Positions 23,156-30,582 of a stretch of DNA of 30,582 nucleotides are shown here, one piece after another. A model generated the notes under the pieces. The model worked only from the letters and a program-made list of their open reading frames with translations, searched no databases and was not told the DNA's origin. The position numbers and the translations under genes were made by a program. Source of the stretch: an uncultured bacterium (GTDB lineage: Bacteria > Actinomycetota > Coriobacteriia > Coriobacteriales > Coriobacteriaceae); the NCBI GenBank assembly GCA_905216175.1, contig CAJMSV010000009.1:1-30582 (forward strand). The letters run 5' to 3'. Every line of letters begins with the position of its first letter. The stretch's first letter is position 1.

Positions 23156-26110
23156 TCATTGCTGGATTTCGCTCAAAAACTCAGCGGCGACTTCGTTGCT
23201 TTTGAAACGGATGCTGCGGTCTTCTTTCTTGGGGAATGCCAGCAGCGGGATAGTCCCGTACCAGACAGTTTCCTCGTCAATCACGGCCGCGCACAGCCGC
23301 CCTTTGGCCTTGACGGAATAGTCGACGTTCATCTCGGCAAAAATCGCTTTCGCGTCATCGCGCGGAGGTGAGGCAACATAAACCTCAAGGGTAATCCCAC
23401 GGGCGGCTGCGCCTGCGAGTGTGGTGGTGAGTTTCGTGAGGCATGCGGCGGATGCGTAGGATGCGGCTATGAAGGCACTCTTTGTGGCACCGGTGATGTC
23501 TTTAATTAATGCCTCAATAGCGTTTGCCGGCTCTATGAGAATGTTGTAATCGGGTTGCTCGCTGTCCTCTGCTGAATAAATATCGTACCCCAACTTGGCG
23601 TACGTCTTGAGTCTTTTCTGGTACATGCGGGCGAGCATGGGTATCGACAGGTCAATGTAGTCGAATATCTCAACCTGTTGCTTGCCCTCGTGGCTTCTAT
23701 GCAGTCTGCCCACCTGCTGCGTTACGCTGCCGTCCCAAGATATCGGCGTGGCAATGAAAAGGGTGTCAAGGTAGGACAGATCGAAGCCCTCGCTCAGAAG
23801 GCTTTCGGTGGCGACGATGATTCGATGTTCATGCTCAAAGCCGGGAAGACTGTTCAGTATCGCTTTTCTTTCTTTGGCGCCGATTTCTCCGGTTAAGAGT
23901 ATGGGCTCGTGTCTGCGATCATTAAGCAACCTGAACAGTTCCTCAGCATGCTTTTTCCTTTTGGATAGTATGAGCGGATGTCGACCGTTTGACGCTGCTT
24001 CGAGGGCGTCATCGACAATCAATTCGTTTCTTGCCGCATGTGCACACAGCATATCGAGAATCTGATTGAAGCTTGCATCCGGCTCGTAGGCGGATAGCCG
24101 AATGCCGGTAAATCTCGGTCGAACGATGCGCTGGATGCCCTGCTGAATTGCCTGCGTTTTTGGATCGATGACATAGCGAAGCGGGCCGCAGAGCATCGAG
24201 AGCGCCCGCGTGAGTCCGTCGGAGCGCTCGGGTGTCGCGGAGAGGCCATATATATATTTGGCTGGAGCGGACTTGAGGACGAGCTCGAGCTGTGGCGCGG
24301 CAGCATGGTGGCATTCGTCGCAGATAATGAGGCCGTAATTACGAACAAGGTCCTTAACTATCGGCTCCCCGGTTTGGGAGTCTTTGCCAGATAGCGACTG
24401 AAAGGAAGCGACGTCGATAAGGCCGCTGACGGCGGTTTTGCCCCCTCCGATTTGTCCAATAAGGGGAGGTTGCTTTTTGCTGATTCGTCCTTTTGGCGTT
24501 CGGACCGGCTCTCTGGTGTCCGTAATGTCGAGAAATCGTTCGAGCTGCGATTTCCATTGGGCTATGAGCGCGGTCTTTGGAACAATGACGAGCGCCGGAA
24601 GACCAACGGCGGCAATAAGATAAGCTCCGATGACGGTTTTACCGAAGCCCGTTGGCGCAGACATGATTCCGTCTTCGTATTCAAGCATCTGGTCGGCGGC
24701 AATTTGCTGTTCGGGATGAAGGGTCCCTTTGAATGCCATCTCAATTGGATTGCCTGTGCTACGTTCGTCTGAATAATGGGCAGTAACGTGGGCTTCTTGA
24801 ATCAGCTGCTCAAGTTGGGCTTTGCAGCCTCTGGGAATCGCGACGCGGCCATCTCTAAGTTCGCTGAGGTCTATGAGTCGCGGTTTGCCGAATACTGATT
24901 GATGCATAGATTGCGCACGGAAGAACTCCGGGTTGGCAAATGTCGCAAGCCTGCGGATTTCCATTTGAGCTGCCGGGCTCAGAGACTTTTCGGGGATGTA
25001 GAGCATATCGGCTTGTGTGACGAGCAGGTTCGAGGGGAAGTCTCGTGGCGTGAGCGGTAGCCGCTTTCGTGGCTTTTGGACATTGCGCCTGGTTTTGTTT
25101 GTCGCTGCAGCTGTTGCTATTCCAAGCGGTTTGTTTTTGGTGTCCTCGATCAGACGATCCACCGTCGCACGCGAGATTAGTTGGATTTGCGAAAGGTAAA
25201 GCCATTGGTCGGGAAAGGGCTCGAATCGTTCGTCAACAAATACGCTGTTTCCTTCCCGCTGCGCTTTTCCCTGAAAGGGCAGCGCAATGAGATTTCCAAA
25301 GCCGCCTTCAGGAATGGTGGACTGCGCGGGTATCATTCGGTCAAAGGCTTCGAAGGTGATTGTCTTGTTGAGTGCCGCTGCTTCGGCGATAAGGCAGCTA
25401 CCGAAATCTCGTGCTGTCTTTGCGTTTATAGGTTCTAGGAAGAAAAACCAGATATGCGCGCCGTTGCCTGACCTTGATCGCTCGACCGCAGCGTTAATTC
25501 CATGGTTTTTTACGACAAGCCTGATAGCGTTTGTCGCTTCTTTCCAATCGGCTTTGTCAAAATCAATGACAAGGACATTTGTGTTGCAGTCTTTGTCGAG
25601 AACATATTGACCTATGACGTCCCGGAGCCTGTCGTCGCTGCCTTTGAAATGGGCGATAATGGCGGCATCGTTCAGCTCAAGGAATGTGCGGCTGCGACAT
25701 TCAGCGCATTTAATTCTGTGATGGTTTGCTTTGGGGCAAATGCCTGGCTTCCACTCATTTGCGCAGGCGGGTGTATAGCCGATGCCCCCGTCTTTTCTGC
25801 GATACCCGTGAGCGTGCACATCTTTGCGGCCGGTAAAAAGATTGCGAAAGAGCTCGAGTTTGTCGCGCGCTGGGCTCGCGCTGGTAACGATGCCCTCGGT
25901 CTGTGCACGTTCGCCGAAAGATTTGCCGGCTTTGTCCCATTCTTCGAGTGTTGCGTAACGGATGTCTGGACCGTTGCTACAGATTACGATCTGCTTACGC
26001 GGATCTGAAGCGTGGACAACCGTTTTATTGAGTTTGAATAAGGCGTTCCCGAAAAGGGCGTATTGATGCACGGCGTTGCTCATTTGAATGCCATTCTTGT
26101 CAGCGTTCAT
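23156..26110 (-). CDS. TOTE-type archaeo-eukaryotic primase / SF2 helicase / PLD-like fusion protein
   Basis: The protein has 984 residues. Residues about 82-320 match the primase domain of TOTE conflict systems: KLELFRNLFTGR, a Cys cluster (C116, C125, C135, C138), VIDFD with metal ligands D183 and D185, RSRSGNGAHIWFFF (H219), FDRMIP and GGFGNLIALPFQ. Residues about 455-830 form an SF2 helicase: Walker A in APTGFGKT (485-492), DECH (598-601), SATPE (624-628) and motif VI QQVGRLHR (798-805). Residues about 865-984 resemble a PLD-like domain (AAVIDEETVWYGTIPLL) without a clear HKD, so nuclease activity is doubtful. The likely role is sensing or processing invading nucleic acid; defence is inferred. 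GC is visibly lower than in flanking genes. The ATG has no obvious ribosome site; Met10 is an alternative. Confidence 0.88.
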   Translation of the reverse strand: MNADKNGIQMSNAVHQYALFGNALFKLNKTVVHASDPRKQIVICSNGPDIRYATLEEWDKAGKSFGERAQTEGIVTSASPARDKLELFRNLFTGRKDVHAHGYRRKDGGIGYTPACANEWKPGICPKANHHRIKCAECRSRTFLELNDAAIIAHFKGSDDRLRDVIGQYVLDKDCNTNVLVIDFDKADWKEATNAIRLVVKNHGINAAVERSRSGNGAHIWFFFLEPINAKTARDFGSCLIAEAAALNKTITFEAFDRMIPAQSTIPEGGFGNLIALPFQGKAQREGNSVFVDERFEPFPDQWLYLSQIQLISRATVDRLIEDTKNKPLGIATAAATNKTRRNVQKPRKRLPLTPRDFPSNLLVTQADMLYIPEKSLSPAAQMEIRRLATFANPEFFRAQSMHQSVFGKPRLIDLSELRDGRVAIPRGCKAQLEQLIQEAHVTAHYSDERSTGNPIEMAFKGTLHPEQQIAADQMLEYEDGIMSAPTGFGKTVIGAYLIAAVGLPALVIVPKTALIAQWKSQLERFLDITDTREPVRTPKGRISKKQPPLIGQIGGGKTAVSGLIDVASFQSLSGKDSQTGEPIVKDLVRNYGLIICDECHHAAAPQLELVLKSAPAKYIYGLSATPERSDGLTRALSMLCGPLRYVIDPKTQAIQQGIQRIVRPRFTGIRLSAYEPDASFNQILDMLCAHAARNELIVDDALEAASNGRHPLILSKRKKHAEELFRLLNDRRHEPILLTGEIGAKERKAILNSLPGFEHEHRIIVATESLLSEGFDLSYLDTLFIATPISWDGSVTQQVGRLHRSHEGKQQVEIFDYIDLSIPMLARMYQKRLKTYAKLGYDIYSAEDSEQPDYNILIEPANAIEALIKDITGATKSAFIAASYASAACLTKLTTTLAGAAARGITLEVYVASPPRDDAKAIFAEMNVDYSVKAKGRLCAAVIDEETVWYGTIPLLAFPKKEDRSIRFKSNEVAAEFLSEIQQ

Positions 26111-26529
26111 TGGGATGAGGGTACGTCATTTCAGCTTTATGAGATATGCGACTTCGATTTTGGTTCGGTAATAGTGGGGTACCGATCCGTGAGTGGCAAT
26201 TAGCCGGTGCCAAAACGTGCGGCGGCTGTTGTTAAAGGTGTTTTGGCGGCTATGGGGCGTGTTGGCGGCGTGGGGAGGGGTCCTCGAATGACTCCGTGGT
26301 CAAATAACGTCAAATATGAGTACTGTTGTTAATGTAGTCTCATAACATTTGGTAAGAATAGAATACCAATTCCACATTATTCTATATATCTAACCCACTA
26401 AACACGGAATTTTGAGCCTTGGCAAGACGTGGAATTGATCGAAATGATCAATTCCGGCGAGATTTTGCTGCTACTAATTTGGTGGCGGTACTCATATTTG
26501 CCATTTTTTGTCCAGTGGGTACCGCGAGG
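26111..26529. other. 419-nt AT-rich region between the primase-helicase gene and the LOG fragment
   Basis: No gene is seen. It must hold the promoter of the minus-strand primase-helicase gene, but no strong hexamer pair stands out. It contains gtcaaata twice (26299 and 26309) and the 190-bp inverted-repeat element (26311-26500). Its composition is much more AT-rich than the rest of the window from about 26300 to 26510. Confidence 0.5.
26311..26500. mobile_element. Candidate MITE-like element with 13-bp terminal inverted repeats
   Basis: Perfect arms caaatatgagtac (26311-26323) and gtactcatatttg (26488-26500) bound 190 bp of AT-rich DNA. Inside are two hairpins: ttggta/taccaa near 26350, and a perfect 10-bp stem ggaattgatc (26431-26440) with gatcaattcc (26446-26455). 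No transposase is encoded and no convincing target-site duplication was found, so this may instead be a regulatory or recombination site at the island edge. Confidence 0.45.
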
Positions 26530-26658
26530 GGCCTGTTCGACTGGCTCAACGGCCCGGTGATGGATGCCGGTATGATCAGCCCGCTCGATCCGGATCTGGT
26601 ACACATTACCGACGACCTCAACGAGGCCGTTGACATTGCCCTGAGCGGGCTGATGTAG
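26530..26658 (+). pseudogene. 3' fragment of a second LOG family gene (direct repeat, right copy)
   Basis: The 129 nt encode the last 42 residues of a LOG protein (GLFDWLNGPVMDAG ... ALSGLM) and end in TAG. They match the 3' end of the intact LOG gene at 22181-22309 except for 9 bases. The rest of the gene is missing, and the upstream sequence is unrelated AT-rich DNA. The fragment is not expected to be translated on its own. Confidence 0.9.
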
Positions 26659-26673
26659 GGTAGCAAAAATGGA

Positions 26674-26727
26674 ACGGGGCTAAAAAGACCGGTGCGTAAC
26701 GTTACATGTCAGTCTTTTTAGCCCCGT
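26674..26727. terminator. Strong 16-bp hairpin after the LOG fragment
   Basis: A perfect stem acggggctaaaaagac (26674-26689) with gtctttttagccccgt (26712-26727) has an inner gtaacgttac palindrome in the loop (26696-26705). The A and T tracts lie inside the stem, so classical Rho-independent termination is uncertain. A bidirectional terminator or repeat is possible. Confidence 0.5.
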
Positions 26728-26746
26728 CCCAAATGAACTGCTTCTA

Positions 26747-26813
26747 AGTTGTGGTGGAATAGGGATTGATTTGCGGCTGATAAGCCAAAAACAGTCCCTA
26801 TTCCACCGCAAGT
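26747..26813. repeat. 67-nt hairpin repeat, copy C
   Basis: Same length and layout as copy B, with an inner ggct/agcc hairpin where B has ggtc/ggcc. The stem has ccac where B has tcac, opposite ggtgg. The outer end has one mismatch (caagt). It lies 14 nt from the end of the DegV gene. Confidence 0.8.
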
Positions 26814-26826
26814 GGTATGGGTAGCC

Positions 26827-27687
26827 CTAATTGGCGGGTTGGTAGCAGGGGCAGTAGCTGATGGCGATGGCGTCGACGCCTACGTGGGTGGCGATGGTGC
26901 AGCCGATGGGGCCGGTGCCGGCGTCTACGTAATCCTGGCCCGCGAGAGCCTCGTTGACAAGCTCCTGCTCCTCGGCGGCGCCGGTCGTGAGCACGCGCAC
27001 GCTGGAGCCCGGATACTCGGCCAAAAATGCGAGGCAATCGGCCATGGTGTTGGTAACGATGCGCTTGGCACCGCGGCCCTTTTTTATGGCCTTGATCTCG
27101 CCCGATTTCCACTCCGGCGAAACGGCCAGGCGAATGTTGAGCATTTGCGTGAGCTGGCCGGCGAGCTTGGGCGCGCGGCCGTTCTTAACGAGATTCTCGA
27201 GCGTGCGGGGAATCAGCAGCAGGTGGGCGTCGGGCAGCGTCGCGCGGATCTGCGCCTCGGTCTCGTCCAGGCTGCGGCCGTCCTCGCGCATGGCCAGCGC
27301 GTACTCCACCAGCAGGCCCTCGGCGCCCGAGCCGGTGCGCGAGTCGATGCAGCGCACGTCGAGCTCGTGCGTTTCGGCCGTCAGGCTGGCGTTGGCATAG
27401 CAGGCGGACCACTCGCTGCACAGCGAGATAAAGATGGCGCTATCGTGGCCGTCGGCGCGCACGCGGTCAAAGAGTTCCTTGAACTCGCCGGCACTCGGCT
27501 GCGAGGTGTGCGGCAGCTGCTCGGAGCCGGCCATGCGGGCGACGTACTCTTGGGCGGTAATCTGCACCTGGTCGAGCAGGTCCTCGCCCTCGATAATCAC
27601 ATGCAGCGGAATCACGTAAATGCCGAGCTCTTGGGCGCGGGCGGGGGAGATGTCCGACGTGGAGTCGGTTATGATGGCAAAAGACAT
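26827..27687 (-). CDS. DegV family fatty-acid-binding protein
   Basis: The protein is 286 residues from ATG 27687, which has GAAAGGTG upstream; a GTG at 27744 would add a basic, atypical N-terminus. It begins SFAIITDSTSDISP, contains PHTSQPSAGEFKELF (the fatty-acid head-group loop), IDSRTGSGAEGLLV and a C-terminal ATHVGVDAIAISY. DegV/FakB proteins bind a fatty acid and present it to the kinase FakA for phospholipid synthesis. The usual LRRGGR-type motif reads LVKNGRAPKLAGQ. It is intact, unlike the DegV gene at 8124. It is divergent from the HAD gene. Confidence 0.9.
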   Translation of the reverse strand: MSFAIITDSTSDISPARAQELGIYVIPLHVIIEGEDLLDQVQITAQEYVARMAGSEQLPHTSQPSAGEFKELFDRVRADGHDSAIFISLCSEWSACYANASLTAETHELDVRCIDSRTGSGAEGLLVEYALAMREDGRSLDETEAQIRATLPDAHLLLIPRTLENLVKNGRAPKLAGQLTQMLNIRLAVSPEWKSGEIKAIKKGRGAKRIVTNTMADCLAFLAEYPGSSVRVLTTGAAEEQELVNEALAGQDYVDAGTGPIGCTIATHVGVDAIAISYCPCYQPAN

Positions 27688-27743
27688 AATTGCACCTTTC
27701 GTTGGGGCGCGACGGCGCCGCCTTCTGAGAGCAAAGTGCGACA

Positions 27744-27749
27744 AGTATA
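27744..27749 (-). promoter_or_regulatory. Possible -10 box (TATACT) of the DegV gene
   Basis: TATACT on the minus strand lies 57 nt before the DegV start. No clear -35 partner was found. Confidence 0.35.
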
Positions 27750-27773
27750 GTGGAGTCGTTCCACATTTCTAGG

Positions 27774-27802
27774 TTCAATTGTTGAATAGTCAACAGTTTG
27801 AA
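27774..27802. promoter_or_regulatory. Imperfect palindrome in the DegV/HAD divergent promoter region
   Basis: ttcaa-ttgttga and tcaacag-tttgaa form an inverted repeat with one extra base, centred on atag. It sits between the divergent DegV and HAD genes and may be a shared operator. Confidence 0.35.
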
Positions 27803-27843
27803 GTGTCGGTGTGGAAATCGTCAACTGGGGAAGAGGGATGCCG

Positions 27844-28506
27844 ATGGAGGCGCTGGAGATATGCAAGCGGCCGGTCGTGCTGTTTGATTTTGATGGCACG
27901 GTGGCCGATACGGGTCGGGCGGTGATGACCTCGACGCGCAAGACGCTGGCTGCACGCGGGTTTTCGGAGGCGCAGATGGGTGACCTGCGTCGCATGATCG
28001 GGCCGCCCCTGTGGAAGAGTTTTCACGACTTTTATGGCTTCTCCCGCGAGGAGTCGCTTGTGGTGGCCGACGAGTACCGCGCCTTTTTTGACGAGCTGGG
28101 ACCGGAGGAGTATCCCGTGTTTGACGGGATCCCCGAGCTGCTGGATGGGTTGGTCGCCCAGGGCAAGCGCTTGGCCGTGGCGACGTCGCGCATGGAGGCA
28201 AAGTGCGTTGACATGGTGGGAGAGCTGGGACTTTCTCAGTTTGAGGCGGTGGTTGGCATGAATCCGCCGCAGGGGCGCGAGACCAAGGCCGATTCGGTCC
28301 GCGACGCGTTGGCGGCCTTGGGTGCGGCCGCGGGCGATGCCGTGATGATCGGCGATCGCTTTAACGACGTCGAGGGCGCGCACGCGATGAGCGTGCCGTG
28401 CATTGGTATCTATTCGGGCGCGGCGGCGCCGGGCGAGCACGAGGCGGCGGGTGCCGATGCAGTGGTGCACTCGGTGGCCGAGCTTGCTAAACTTTTCGCT
28501 ATATAA
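27844..28506 (+). CDS. HAD family phosphatase (phosphoglycolate phosphatase-like)
   Basis: The protein is 220 residues from ATG 27844, 6 nt after AAGAGGG; ATG 27838 overlaps that site. HAD motif I is FDFDGTVADTG (D15, D17), followed by a helical cap domain. The second motif is VATSR, and the acidic motif IV is MIGDRFNDVEGA. The layout matches Gph/PpaX-type enzymes that remove phosphate from phosphoglycolate, pyrophosphate or sugar phosphates. The exact substrate cannot be read from sequence. The PepV-like gene begins 54 nt downstream and could be co-transcribed. Confidence 0.88.
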   Translation: MEALEICKRPVVLFDFDGTVADTGRAVMTSTRKTLAARGFSEAQMGDLRRMIGPPLWKSFHDFYGFSREESLVVADEYRAFFDELGPEEYPVFDGIPELLDGLVAQGKRLAVATSRMEAKCVDMVGELGLSQFEAVVGMNPPQGRETKADSVRDALAALGAAAGDAVMIGDRFNDVEGAHAMSVPCIGIYSGAAAPGEHEAAGADAVVHSVAELAKLFAI

Positions 28507-28560
28507 GTATTTGATGTGAGGGGCGGGCACGCTCGCCGCTCATTGGTAAGGAGGTCGTCC

Positions 28561-29997
28561 ATGAATCAGGTGGAGCAGAGCGTTGCCGAGTATGTCGATG
28601 AGGTCTGGGAGGATGTCGTCGCCGATATCGAGCAGCTGGTGAGTTATCCGTCCGTGGCAGTTTCTGCCGATGCGGAGCCCGGCGCGCCGTTTGGCCGCCC
28701 GGTCCGTGACGCGCTCGATTGCGCGCTCGGCATCGCGCAGAAGCTCGGCTATCAGACGAGCGACGACGAGGGCTATGTGGGAATCGCCGATATCCCGGGC
28801 CGCGGCGACAAACAGCTCGCGACTATCTGCCACGTGGACGTGGTTCCCGCCGGCCCTGGCTGGAACACCGACCCGTTCACCATGGAGCGCCGCGAGGGCT
28901 GGCTGCTCGGTCGCGGCGTGATTGACGACAAGGGCCCGGCGGTATTGTCACTCTACGCCGGCGCCTACTTGCTCAAGCACGGCATTGTTCCGCGCTACAC
29001 CTTCCGCGCGCTGCTGGGCTGCGATGAGGAAGTGGGCATGTCCGACGTTCACCATTATCTGGAGAACTACCCCAACCCAGACTTTCTGTTTACGCCTGAT
29101 GCCGAGTTCCCGGTCTGCAATGCCGAGAAGGGCCAGTTTGGGGCGACGTTCGTGAGCCCCAAGATCGACGGCGGACGCATCGTGTCGTGGAGCGGCTCCG
29201 AGGCGAGCAATGCCATTCCGTCGCAGTCCATCTGCGAGCTTGCGATTGCCGCCGATGAGCTGCCGGCGCCCGTTGAGAACGTCGACCGCCTGGAGATCAC
29301 GGCGCTTGATAACGGGCATGCGCAGATTTTCGCCCACGGTATTGGCGGCCACGCTTCGATGCCTGAGGGCACCATCAACGCCGTCGGCCTGATCGTGGCG
29401 TATCTGCGCGAGGCCGAGGACGCGTTTGGTGCACGCGATGAGCGCCTGCTGACGCCTGCCGAGCACGAGTTCGTCAAGTTCCTGGCCTTTGTGCATGCGG
29501 ATGCCTATGGTCGCGGCCTGGGTATCGATGCGACGAGTCCGGCGTTTGGCCCGCTTACCTGCAACGCTGGCGTCATCCGCGTGGCGGATGGCCATATTGA
29601 GCAGGTCATCGACGTGCGCTTCCCCGATAGCACCAGTGCCGATACCATCCGCGAGCAGCTCGACCCGCTCGTGGGCCGTTTTGGCGTGACGTGCCAGCTG
29701 GGTCGCGCGAAGGTGCCGTTCTCGGTGTCTGCCGACGATCCGGCCGTGAAGGCGCTTATCGATACCTATAACGAGTTCACCGGCAAGCATGCCGAACCCT
29801 TTGCCATGGGCGGCGGCACGTACGCGCGCAACTTTGCCCGCGCCGTCTCGTTTGGCCCCGAAGAGACCGGCCTAGAGCTGCCCGCGTGGGGCGGCCAGAT
29901 GCACGGCCCCAACGAGTGCGCCAACGAGGAACAGCTCAAGCAGGCGCTCAAGATCTATATTGTTGCGATCCTCCGTTTGAATGAATTAGAGCTTTAA
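28561..29997 (+). CDS. PepV-like (Sapep family) metal-dependent dipeptidase, M20 family
   Basis: The protein is 478 residues from ATG 28561, just after AAGGAGGT; an upstream in-frame start lacks a ribosome site. Two-metal M20 ligands are visible: H91 in CHVDVVPAG, bridging D122 in GRGVIDDKGP, catalytic/ligand E156-E157 in CDEEVG, D180 in FTPDAEFPV and H448 in GGQMHGPNE. The full length and the lid domain insertion are those of PepV/Sapep, which cut dipeptides in the cytoplasm. No signal peptide. The gene is followed by copy D of the 67-nt hairpin, which runs into a T-rich stretch. Confidence 0.92.
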   Translation: MNQVEQSVAEYVDEVWEDVVADIEQLVSYPSVAVSADAEPGAPFGRPVRDALDCALGIAQKLGYQTSDDEGYVGIADIPGRGDKQLATICHVDVVPAGPGWNTDPFTMERREGWLLGRGVIDDKGPAVLSLYAGAYLLKHGIVPRYTFRALLGCDEEVGMSDVHHYLENYPNPDFLFTPDAEFPVCNAEKGQFGATFVSPKIDGGRIVSWSGSEASNAIPSQSICELAIAADELPAPVENVDRLEITALDNGHAQIFAHGIGGHASMPEGTINAVGLIVAYLREAEDAFGARDERLLTPAEHEFVKFLAFVHADAYGRGLGIDATSPAFGPLTCNAGVIRVADGHIEQVIDVRFPDSTSADTIREQLDPLVGRFGVTCQLGRAKVPFSVSADDPAVKALIDTYNEFTGKHAEPFAMGGGTYARNFARAVSFGPEETGLELPAWGGQMHGPNECANEEQLKQALKIYIVAILRLNELEL

Positions 29998-30019
29998 GGT
30001 CTCGCGGTTTCCCAATCTA

Positions 30020-30095
30020 AGTTGCGGTGGAATAGTTCCTAGAATGGGCCATTTGATGGCCAAGCAGGAACTATTTCACCGCAACTTCTTTTTAT
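30020..30095 (+). terminator. 67-nt hairpin repeat copy D acting as terminator of the dipeptidase gene
   Basis: The repeat proper is 30020-30086, exactly 67 nt: arms agttgcggtggaatagttcc and ggaactatttcaccgcaact, with an inner ggcca/tggcc hairpin. It is followed at once by tctttttatc, so this copy has the full form of an intrinsic terminator. It shares its loop type with copy A. Confidence 0.75.
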
Positions 30096-30130
30096 CGGTG
30101 TAAAAGGTGGACCATGCCAACCGGCGGGTT

Positions 30131-30147
30131 TGTTATCCGTTTGTAAA
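30131..30147 (-). promoter_or_regulatory. Possible PhoP box upstream of the phosphate-binding protein gene
   Basis: On the minus strand, TTTACA and ATAACA lie in direct repeat with 5 nt between them, an 11-bp period like Gram-positive PhoP boxes (TTAACA-N5-TTAACA). The position, about 145 nt before a pstS-like start, suits phosphate-starvation control. This is a two-unit match only. Confidence 0.35.
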
Positions 30148-30289
30148 GCCGAGCCGCGCTTGCGGTAAGGGTCTATCAATAGCCCGTAAGAAACCGCAGA
30201 TAACGCGGCCGTCGCCCGATCGGGGCCGTATCTTTCCAAACAGCAAAGCGGGCAGGGTGCCCGCGAGTCGCATGTATGAAAGGAAGATC

Positions 30290-30582
30290 ATGCTCGATCA
30301 GGCTTATTCTCGTCGTCAGTTCCTCGGCCTCGCTGGTGGTCTTGCCAGCATCGTCGGTCTCGGTCTCGTTGGTTGCGGCGGCTCCGGCGCATCCGACGCC
30401 GCCGATACGGGCAGCGCCGCTGCCGCTGCTGAGTCTGTCTCCGGCGAGGTGACCTATGACGGCGCCTCCTCGTTCCAGGCTCTTGTCGAGGCCGCTGCCG
30501 AGAAGTTCATGGATGCCAACCCCGATGTCTCCGTCTCCGGCTCGGGCAACGGTTCGGGCAAGGGCCTGACCGCTGTCGCCGC
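30290..30582 (+). CDS. Phosphate ABC transporter substrate-binding lipoprotein, PstS-like (3' partial)
   Basis: The ATG at 30290 follows AAAGGAAG. The first 98 residues are visible; the gene runs off the window. The N-terminus has a twin-arginine-like SRRQFLGLAGG, a hydrophobic stretch and a lipobox ending LVGC (lipid on that Cys), then a Gly/Ser/Ala linker. The mature start VTYDGASSFQALVEAAAEKFMDANPDVSVSGSGNGSGKGL matches the PstS phosphate-binding family, with its conserved Ser and Gly-rich loop. It captures phosphate outside the membrane for PstCAB, whose genes would be expected to follow. It is separated from the dipeptidase gene by a terminator, so it has its own promoter. Confidence 0.82.
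   Translation, partial: MLDQAYSRRQFLGLAGGLASIVGLGLVGCGGSGASDAADTGSAAAAAESVSGEVTYDGASSFQALVEAAAEKFMDANPDVSVSGSGNGSGKGLTAVA

Noticed and set aside
26419..26658. 79-codon open frame ending in the LOG fragment
   Set aside because: Only the last 42 codons are LOG-derived. The start lies in the AT-rich inverted-repeat element and has no ribosome site.

Overview
The window is a GC-rich chromosomal segment that best fits a gut actinobacterium of the class Coriobacteriia, probably Collinsella. This rests on base composition, gene content (class III fructose-1,6-bisphosphatase, paired GtrA proteins, DegV proteins, DUF4430 surface proteins, QueH-type queuosine synthesis) and strong AGGAG-type ribosome sites. 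It is an inference, since no 16S rRNA or database match is available. I see no rRNA, tRNA or CRISPR array.

Layout. Positions 1-4626 hold two overlapping genes for secreted or anchored DUF4430 proteins; the first is cut by the window edge. Positions 4786-7803 are on the minus strand: two paralogous GtrA membrane proteins and class III FBPase. A DegV gene broken by one in-frame TGA follows (8124-9014). Next come a TIM-barrel protein of unknown role, a 56-residue membrane protein, an RsmB/NOP-type RNA methyltransferase and a MetRS-like class I tRNA ligase. Positions 14019-16507 carry a DUF3267 membrane protein, queH and queA. A coiled-coil tail-anchored protein and an SDR oxidoreductase separate queA from tgt (20198-21337), so three queuosine genes lie within 6.7 kb. 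A LOG-family gene ends at 22309.

Accessory island. Between the LOG gene and a second, diverged 129-nt copy of its 3' end (26530-26658) sits about 4.2 kb of lower-GC DNA. It carries a RelB/YafQ-type toxin-antitoxin pair and a 984-residue fusion of an archaeo-eukaryotic primase of the TOTE-conflict type, an SF2 helicase and a PLD-like C-terminus. I read this as a defence or conflict cassette inserted at the LOG 3' end; no integrase is present. Core genes resume with an intact DegV protein, a HAD phosphatase, a PepV-like dipeptidase and the start of a phosphate-binding lipoprotein gene.

The non-coding DNA is unusually structured. Four copies of a hairpin repeat, each exactly 67 nt, lie at gene 3' ends. 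Two copies of a roughly 175-nt element show compensatory base changes in three stems and flank the coiled-coil/SDR segment. A separate inverted-repeat element precedes tgt, and a 190-bp element with 13-bp inverted ends sits beside the LOG fragment. These elements and the primase-helicase island are the best candidates for undescribed biology here.
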